From Halieaceae bacterium UBA6060 (GTDB taxonomy: Bacteria; Pseudomonadota; Gammaproteobacteria; Pseudomonadales; Halieaceae): a DNA stretch of 19,971 bases. The notes under the pieces were generated by a model. It ran no database searches, was not told the origin of the DNA, and saw only the letters and a program-made list of their open reading frames with translations. Shown one piece after another: positions 15,891 to 19,971 of the stretch (positions within the stretch are counted from its first letter, which is position 1; every line of letters begins with the position of its first letter). The position numbers and the translations under genes are program-made. The DNA lies in the NCBI GenBank assembly GCA_002428935.1, contig DIYG01000071.1, forward strand, positions 1-19,971. Reading direction: 5' to 3'.

Positions 15891-15948
15891 TTTGTAAAAT
15901 ATAAATATAGAACTTTTTAATTATAAATAAATTAATGACTGTGTGCCG
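15891..15948 (-). promoter_or_regulatory. AT-rich promoter region of icd
   Basis: 43 of 47 bases in 15891-15937 are A or T, unlike anything else in the window. On the minus strand a perfect TATAAT lies at 15920-15925, with GGCACA (15942-15947, three matches) 16 bp upstream. Transcription would start near 15913, giving a leader of about 75 bases. Other AT hexamers in the tract could serve instead. The weak -35 suggests help from an activator or UP-like contacts. Confidence 0.55.
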
Positions 15949-15949
15949 T

Positions 15950-15982
15950 CGAACCTGATGTTTCACCCCTCCGAACCTGAGG
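15950..15982. repeat. 9-bp direct repeat upstream of the icd promoter
   Basis: CGAACCTGA occurs at 15950-15958 and again at 15972-15980 (TCAGGTTCG on the minus strand); allowing one mismatch the copies extend to 11 bases (CGAACCTGA[TG]G). Start-to-start distance is 22 bp, two helical turns, with 13 bp between the 9-mers. It sits just upstream of the icd -35 position, the usual place for an activator site. Confidence 0.5.
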
Positions 15983-16226
15983 TGAGTTAGGCAGAACCAG
16001 GGCCTTTTTTAAGCGGAATTCGTGCGAAACCCACTAAGCCTGCTCGACTTGTCCATGTTGGCTGCGGTGCGTCAGTCGGCTCGTAGTGACCTGAGACGAC
16101 GGCGAGATCTCGAAAGCTCTTAGAGCCCGTTTTTATGCCTTGGTCGAGAGCTTTACGGACGCAGGCTTTCAGATCAGTCGCCGCTCAATACCGCTAGGGC
16201 TTCTCTCGAAGGAACAGGTGAGGCGC

Positions 16227-16733
16227 TTAACCCTCGTCTTTGGCAAAGGTCTCCAGCGCCGCGCGATCCATGCGGTAGCCGACCCACTCATCCAGGGGCT
16301 TGGCACCGCAGGCTTCGTAAAACTCGATGGACGGGGTATTCCAGCGCAATACGTTCCACTCATACCGCCCACAGTCATTCGCTACGGCGATTTGTGCCAC
16401 AGCTTTCAATAAAGCCTTGCCGGCACCCCGACCCCTGGCTTCGGGTGAGACGTAAAGGTCCTCAAGAAAGATTCCGTGCTTACCTAACCAGGTCGAATAG
16501 TTGAATAAGTAAATCGCGAACCCAATCGCTAAGGGCGTTGATTCGCCATCGCCGAGTTGCTCACAAATGAGGCCAAAAACCTTCGGCGAATCACAGAAGA
16601 GGGAGTCATGAATATCCTCTTCAGTTGCTAAGACGGCGTTTGGTTCTTTTTCATAGACTGCGAGATCTACAATAAACTGACGAATGGTGCTTATATCGTC
16701 AGGTGTGGCGTCGTGAACGTTAAGACTTGTCAT
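16227..16733 (-). CDS. GNAT acetyltransferase, spermidine/spermine (SSAT)-like
   Basis: 168 residues, about the length of human SSAT (171). Similarity to SSAT/thialysine acetyltransferases as I recall them runs throughout: an E-L-A-x-Y-E-like helix (DLAVYEKEPN, 23-32), FNYSTWLGKHGIFLEDLYV (77-95) with acid E91, the acetyl-CoA loop RGRGAGKALL (100-109), and WNTPSIEFYEACGA (131-144) with Tyr139 at the position of the general-acid tyrosine. It should transfer acetyl from acetyl-CoA to a primary amine; substrates in this family include spermidine, spermine, other diamines and thialysine, and the sequence alone does not choose. AAGAGA lies about eight bases before the ATG. It starts 10 bp after the ion channel gene and is probably cotranscribed with it. 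Confidence 0.85.
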   Translation of the reverse strand: MTSLNVHDATPDDISTIRQFIVDLAVYEKEPNAVLATEEDIHDSLFCDSPKVFGLICEQLGDGESTPLAIGFAIYLFNYSTWLGKHGIFLEDLYVSPEARGRGAGKALLKAVAQIAVANDCGRYEWNVLRWNTPSIEFYEACGAKPLDEWVGYRMDRAALETFAKDEG

Positions 16734-16743
16734 CAGTGATCTC

Positions 16744-17169
16744 TTAGTCTTTATCCCAGTATCGGGTCATTTCGAGATAGAGGAAGGAGGCGGTCCAGGT
16801 GATCAAAACGAAGCCTGTCAGAGACTCCAAACCGGCCAGAAAACGAATAGCGCCGTGAGGCTCGATATCCCCCAGACCGAGGGTGGTGTAGGCCGTGAAG
16901 GAGAAATACACCGCCGACAGCAGGCTGCCATCGTGATTGCCTAGCAAGCTGCCCCAGTTGCTCGCGTTGTGCATAAAGAAATAGGCCGTACCGAAAATCC
17001 ACACTTCGAGGGAGTGCGCGGTCAGGGCGGCCAACACCCCCAAAACGATGCGAAAGCGGTGTTTGATAGGCAGCCGGGGCATGAGGTTGGTGATGCGAAA
17101 GAGAAACTCGTAGTGAATCACCACCACAAGCGCGATGAGTGAACCGTTTAGGATGAATTCCTTGAGCAT
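16744..17169 (-). CDS. small K+ channel-like membrane protein (Ion_trans_2)
   Basis: 141 residues from the ATG at 17169; a GTG at 17190 would add seven residues. Three hydrophobic helices (about 8-26, 42-66, 112-134) and a pore loop SAVYFSFTAYTTLGLGDIEP (85-104) with filter TTLGLGD, residues 95-101, in place of the usual T-x-G-Y-G-D. It has no cytoplasmic regulatory domain. Presumably it forms a tetramer conducting K+ or another monovalent cation; a Leu at the Tyr position also occurs in the second pore of the eukaryotic TWIK-1 channel. A weak TATATG lies at 17190-17195, which would place transcription start just before 17169 and favours the shorter form. It is followed by the SSAT-like gene after 10 bp and diverges from speB. 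Confidence 0.75.
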   Translation of the reverse strand: MLKEFILNGSLIALVVVIHYEFLFRITNLMPRLPIKHRFRIVLGVLAALTAHSLEVWIFGTAYFFMHNASNWGSLLGNHDGSLLSAVYFSFTAYTTLGLGDIEPHGAIRFLAGLESLTGFVLITWTASFLYLEMTRYWDKD

Positions 17170-17345
17170 CGGATGTTTGGTCGGCCGCACATATAAAGCC
17201 GTTCATTTTACGGTTCGTAGGCAGCGGGGGGAATGTACCCCTTTGGTCGTTGAGGGAGTTTTCGGGTGTGGGCCAAGCTCCCTTGCTGGGGCGCCAGCCC
17301 TATGGTCTGATCGTCTGCTGGAGACACAGCAATAGGTCGGCACCC

Positions 17346-18296
17346 ATGGAGTTCGAGTCGGATCTGGCATTCACCCGTAAGGATCTGCGTGGAACGGTTG
17401 TTGAGCCAAGCTACGGCGGTGCGACGAGTTTCATGCGTCGGCGCTATACCCGCGACCTCTGCGACGCCGATGTCGCCGTGGTTGGCATCCCCTACGATCT
17501 GGCCACCACCAACCGCTCCGGAGCGCGCCTGGGGCCGCGAGCGGTGCGCAGCATTTCGTCGAATTTGTCGTGGGAGACCGCCGTTAATGGTTGGGGCTAT
17601 GACCCCTTTGAGCGGCTCTCGGTGGTGGATTTTGGAGACTTTGGTTTCGACCCCGGTCGTCCCGAAGGCGTCCCGGCGGAACTTGAAGCTCAGGCGTCAG
17701 CGGTGCTCGATACCGATACGGCCATGCTTGCCCTTGGCGGTGATCACTTCGTGACTTACCCGCTGCTAAAAGCCTGCGCGGCGCGCCATGGACCCCTATC
17801 GCTGATTCATTTCGATGCCCATTCCGACACCTGGGAAGATGAGAGCGGCCGTATTGATCACGGCACCATGTTCTATCATGCCGCCAAGCAAGGAATTGTT
17901 GATCCCGCGCGCTCCATACAGTTGGGTATGCGCACCCATAACCCCGATACCCACGGGTTCCGGGTGTACGACGCCGATTGGGTCCATGATCACAGCGCCG
18001 ATGAGGTGATAGGGACCATCCGCGAAACCGTGGGCAGCAATCCCTGCTATCTCACCTTCGATATTGACTGCCTGGACCCTTCCTGCGCGCCCGGGACGGG
18101 GACGCCGGTAGTCGGAGGGCTCACGGCGTTGCAGGCCTTGCGTATCCTGCGCGGCTTGGGCGGTATCAACCTGGTGGGCATGGACCTCGTGGAAGTGGCG
18201 CCAGCCTATGATGTCTCAGAAATCACGGCCCTGGCTGGCGCGACTCTGGCTCTGAACATGCTGTGTATCTACGCCGAAAGACCGCGCAAGGGGTAG
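17346..18296 (+). CDS. speB: agmatinase/arginase-family ureohydrolase
   Basis: 316 residues from the ATG at 17346 (E. coli SpeB 306); an upstream in-frame reading from 17250 looks untranslated. All binuclear manganese ligands are present: H134 (LGGDHFVTYP), D157, H159 and D161 (FDAHSDTW), D239 and D241 (TFDIDCLDPSCAPGTGTP). SpeB cleaves agmatine to putrescine and urea. Related ureohydrolases act on guanidinobutyrate, guanidinopropionate or formimidoylglutamate, so the substrate is not certain, but the overall sequence, including SGARLGPRAVR (58-68), is most like SpeB. It heads a plus-strand run with the SpoIIAA-like gene 28 bp downstream. The 155-bp upstream region also holds a GCTGG-GGCG-CCAGC hairpin (17285-17298) in the probable leader. 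No arginine decarboxylase gene is in the window. Confidence 0.9.
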   Translation: MEFESDLAFTRKDLRGTVVEPSYGGATSFMRRRYTRDLCDADVAVVGIPYDLATTNRSGARLGPRAVRSISSNLSWETAVNGWGYDPFERLSVVDFGDFGFDPGRPEGVPAELEAQASAVLDTDTAMLALGGDHFVTYPLLKACAARHGPLSLIHFDAHSDTWEDESGRIDHGTMFYHAAKQGIVDPARSIQLGMRTHNPDTHGFRVYDADWVHDHSADEVIGTIRETVGSNPCYLTFDIDCLDPSCAPGTGTPVVGGLTALQALRILRGLGGINLVGMDLVEVAPAYDVSEITALAGATLALNMLCIYAERPRKG

Positions 18297-18324
18297 GGCG
18301 TAGAATCCGAAAGGAGAAAAACCA

Positions 18325-18708
18325 ATGATTGAGATGATCGACTACGATATCGATGATGTGGTGGCCTGGCGCATCGATGGCAAGGTGAGCGAAGACGACA
18401 TGGAGCGCGCCCTGGACGCGGCGAAAGCCGCCATTGAGCGCTGTGGGCATGTCAGTGTGTACCAGGAGATCGTTAGCTTCAGTGGTGTTGAGTGGGACGC
18501 CATAGAAGAGAAGATGGAATTCCTCCGTGAGTTCGGCTTGAAGCACTTCCGTAAGATCGCCGTTGTCACCGACAAACAGTGGATGCAGACGGTTATTGGT
18601 TGGGAAGACAAGGTGTTCCGCAGCATCGATATGAGAGCGTTCAGTACCGAAGAACGAGACCGGGCCATGAATTTTCTCGCTTACGGTGAGCCGGGGGAGC
18701 CGTCCTGA
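18325..18708 (+). CDS. SpoIIAA-like (DUF3478/STAS-like) protein
   Basis: 127 residues with a near-ideal AAGGAG ribosome binding site seven bases upstream. Alternating strands and helices: VVAWRIDGKVSEDDMERAL (12-30), VSVYQEI (43-49), FRKIAVVTDKQWMQTVIGW (75-93), then a C-terminal helix RAFSTEERDRAMNFL (104-118). This is the SpoIIAA-like fold of PF11964, often with a Trp-rich K-W-x-x-x-x-x-x-W segment as seen here (Q85-W86 to W93). The family has a STAS-like fold but no agreed function and is not known to be phosphorylated; lipid or hydrophobic ligand binding has been suggested. It lies between speB and an alpha/beta hydrolase gene in one likely operon. Confidence 0.8.
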   Translation: MIEMIDYDIDDVVAWRIDGKVSEDDMERALDAAKAAIERCGHVSVYQEIVSFSGVEWDAIEEKMEFLREFGLKHFRKIAVVTDKQWMQTVIGWEDKVFRSIDMRAFSTEERDRAMNFLAYGEPGEPS

Positions 18709-18744
18709 GCCTCGGGTTCGAGGTGGGTGGCATCGAGCGCGGCA

Positions 18745-19632
18745 ATGCCCATGTTTGAGCCGCTGAAACTCGATGTCGGTGATCACAGTCACAGTGCCAT
18801 CGCATGTGGCGAGGGCCCCGTGGTTTTACTGCTCCATGGCTTTCCGGATTGTTATCGCAGTTTTGACGCTCAACTTCCGGCATTGGCGGAGGCCGGGTAT
18901 CGGGCCATTGCTGTGGCCATGCGAGGTTACGAGCCCAGCGCGATACCTGCCGATGGGGACTATTCCGCGCTAGCGCTGGCTCAGGATGTTGTCGGTTTCT
19001 TGGATGCCCTCGGCGAGCAGCGCGCTCATCTTGTGGGCCATGATTGGGGCGCTGCCGTGGCGTATACCGTAGGGGCAATGGCTCCTGAGCGCCTGTACAG
19101 CATAAGCACCATGGCGGTTCCCCACTCGGGTCGTTTTCTTAGGGATATCGGTCGTTATCCGAAGCAGCTTCGCTTGTCATGGTATATGGGCTTCTTTCAG
19201 GTGCCGGGCATCCCCGAGCGAATCATAAAACGCAAGGACTTCGAGTTTCTGCGTTGGCTGTGGCGGCGGTGGAGTCCGGGATGGCGCTTCGATGAGGCGG
19301 ATTTTGCGCCCGTTGCTCAGGCGTTCTCGCAGCCGGGGGTCGTGGAGGCGGCCCTGGGCTATTACCGGGCTGCGATCAATCTAGGGGGGCTCTTACCCGG
19401 GGCGGAAAAACCCGCTGTGCTGGATGTGCCCGTGCCCACCCAGACCATCACCGGTGAACTCGACGGCTGCATAGCGGCGGATGTCTTTGCGGCGATGTCT
19501 GTAGCGGACGACTTCTCGGGAGGCTTGCGGTTACAGCGAGTGGACGGTGTCGGTCATTTTCTGCATCGTGAAGACCCCGAACGAATCAATGCCCTGCTTG
19601 TGGATTGGATCAGGGAGCACGACAAAGCATGA
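18745..19632 (+). CDS. alpha/beta hydrolase, epoxide hydrolase-like
   Basis: 295 residues from the ATG at 18745; a GTG at 18727 and an ATG at 18751 are alternatives, and none has a strong ribosome binding site. Motifs of epoxide hydrolase/haloalkane dehalogenase-type enzymes: oxyanion region LLLHGFPDCYRSF (28-40), nucleophile elbow VGHDWGAAVAY (97-107) with Asp100, acid Asp240 (TGELDGC) and His271 (VDGVGHFLHREDPE). The aspartate nucleophile excludes simple serine esterases. The cap region (about 130-215) is rich in Trp and Tyr; Tyr207 or Tyr208 in LGYYRAA could serve as an epoxide-ring tyrosine (inference). Substrate unknown. It ends in an ATGA overlap with the next gene and starts 36 bp after the SpoIIAA-like gene. 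Confidence 0.85.
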   Translation: MPMFEPLKLDVGDHSHSAIACGEGPVVLLLHGFPDCYRSFDAQLPALAEAGYRAIAVAMRGYEPSAIPADGDYSALALAQDVVGFLDALGEQRAHLVGHDWGAAVAYTVGAMAPERLYSISTMAVPHSGRFLRDIGRYPKQLRLSWYMGFFQVPGIPERIIKRKDFEFLRWLWRRWSPGWRFDEADFAPVAQAFSQPGVVEAALGYYRAAINLGGLLPGAEKPAVLDVPVPTQTITGELDGCIAADVFAAMSVADDFSGGLRLQRVDGVGHFLHREDPERINALLVDWIREHDKA

Positions 19633-19971
19633 AGACAAACCTATCTAGGCGCCTGACCAGCATCGCCCTCGGGCTGGCCATGCCCTGCTTTACGGTCTCG
19701 GCGCTCGGCGATTGCCCCGGGGACGCGACGGAAGCAGGGGTGGAGTCTTTTTGTGGAATAGCCGCACCTGAAGATCTTGAAGTCTTTGCCGATCGTTTTG
19801 TAATCAGCAGCTCCATGGAACCGGTGGACCATTTGTACGTGCTGGACATTGCATCCGGCGACATCGAACCCCTCGCCACGACCCTGGACCCCGTCGCGGC
19901 GGAAGACAACTGGGGTGAAGAAAACTGCGCGCCGCCAAAGGACATGATCAGCCATGGTATTGGCTTGTCCC
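19629..19971 (+). CDS. secreted paraoxonase/SMP-30-like beta-propeller protein, cut by window edge
   Basis: 114 codons are visible. The ATG overlaps the hydrolase stop codon (ATGA). Signal peptide MKTNLSRRLTSIALGLAMPC and onward to a cleavage near residue 25-26 (VSALG). The following APEDLEVFADRFVISS resembles the G-x-E-D-L-E-I segment of paraoxonases, where the Glu-Asp pair binds calcium, and ISHGIGLS resembles their F-x-P-H-G-I strand. Paired Cys residues (29, 42, 100) may form a disulfide outside the cytoplasm. A periplasmic lactonase/arylesterase-type hydrolase is the best guess; most of the protein is missing, so another beta-propeller function is possible. Confidence 0.6.
   Translation, partial: MKTNLSRRLTSIALGLAMPCFTVSALGDCPGDATEAGVESFCGIAAPEDLEVFADRFVISSSMEPVDHLYVLDIASGDIEPLATTLDPVAAEDNWGEENCAPPKDMISHGIGLS

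Larger units (their letters stand above)
15839..16226. other. 388-bp non-coding region between icd and the acetyltransferase gene
   Basis: The left third holds the icd leader, AT-rich promoter and direct repeat. From 15983 to 16226 no credible gene is seen. This part contains a perfect 10-bp palindrome CGAGATCTCG (16103-16112), an 8-bp inverted repeat AAAGCTCT/AGAGCTTT (16113-16120 and 16147-16154), and inside it a small GCTC-TTA-GAGC hairpin followed by a T5 run (16127-16133 region). No plus-strand gene lies downstream to be controlled by it. Confidence 0.5.

Noticed and set aside
17226..17241. GGGG-AATGTA-CCCC inverted repeat between the channel gene and speB
   Set aside because: Only four pairs around a six-base loop; expected by chance in G+C-rich DNA.
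1..19971. CRISPR arrays, insertion sequences, phage genes
   Set aside because: No regularly spaced repeats, transposase or integrase motifs, or terminal inverted repeats were seen on either strand.

Overview
The window looks like a chromosomal segment of a moderately high-G+C gammaproteobacterium. RdgC, MnmH, a small glyoxalase I, DUF1653 and an AlgZ/AlgR-like LytTR two-component pair all fit that class. A SelD fused to a flavoprotein domain and an isocitrate dehydrogenase of the long 'alphaproteobacterial' type are reminiscent of marine OM60/NOR5 (Halieaceae) genomes; that finer placement is inference. There is no phage, transposase, CRISPR, rRNA or tRNA gene. Coding density is high and most genes sit in short same-strand runs.

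Layout. (1) 1-1737, minus: glyoxalase I followed 11 bp later by a membrane dCache-HAMP-SpoIIE/PP2C phosphatase that runs off the left edge. (2) 1882-6087, plus: rdgC, mnmH and a flavoprotein-SelD fusion with 2-bp spacing and an 11-bp overlap, so probably one transcript. MnmH and SelD form a selenium pathway: SelD makes selenophosphate and MnmH uses it to make 2-selenouridine in tRNA. (3) 6170-13081, minus: LytS/AlgZ-type histidine kinase, LytTR response regulator, RND pump, periplasmic adaptor and a secreted DOMON protein. Kinase and regulator overlap by ATGA; pump and adaptor are 18 bp apart. (4) 13206-14150, plus: a DUF1653 protein and an unrecognised single-pass membrane protein in a lower-G+C patch. 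(5) 14375-15838, minus: isocitrate dehydrogenase behind a very AT-rich promoter with a 9-bp direct repeat upstream. (6) 16227-17169, minus: a small K+ channel-like protein and an SSAT-like polyamine/diamine acetyltransferase. (7) 17346-19971, plus: agmatinase, a SpoIIAA-like protein, an epoxide-hydrolase-like alpha/beta hydrolase and the start of a secreted paraoxonase-like protein.

Most genes belong to known families. The points most worth checking are the SelD fusion next to its user enzyme, the paired direct repeat and AT-rich promoter of the isocitrate dehydrogenase gene, that enzyme's NAD-like coenzyme residues, the changed proton-relay residues of the RND pump, the possible polyamine/K+ channel neighbourhood around agmatinase, and the orphan membrane protein. 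I found no clearly undescribed multi-gene system.
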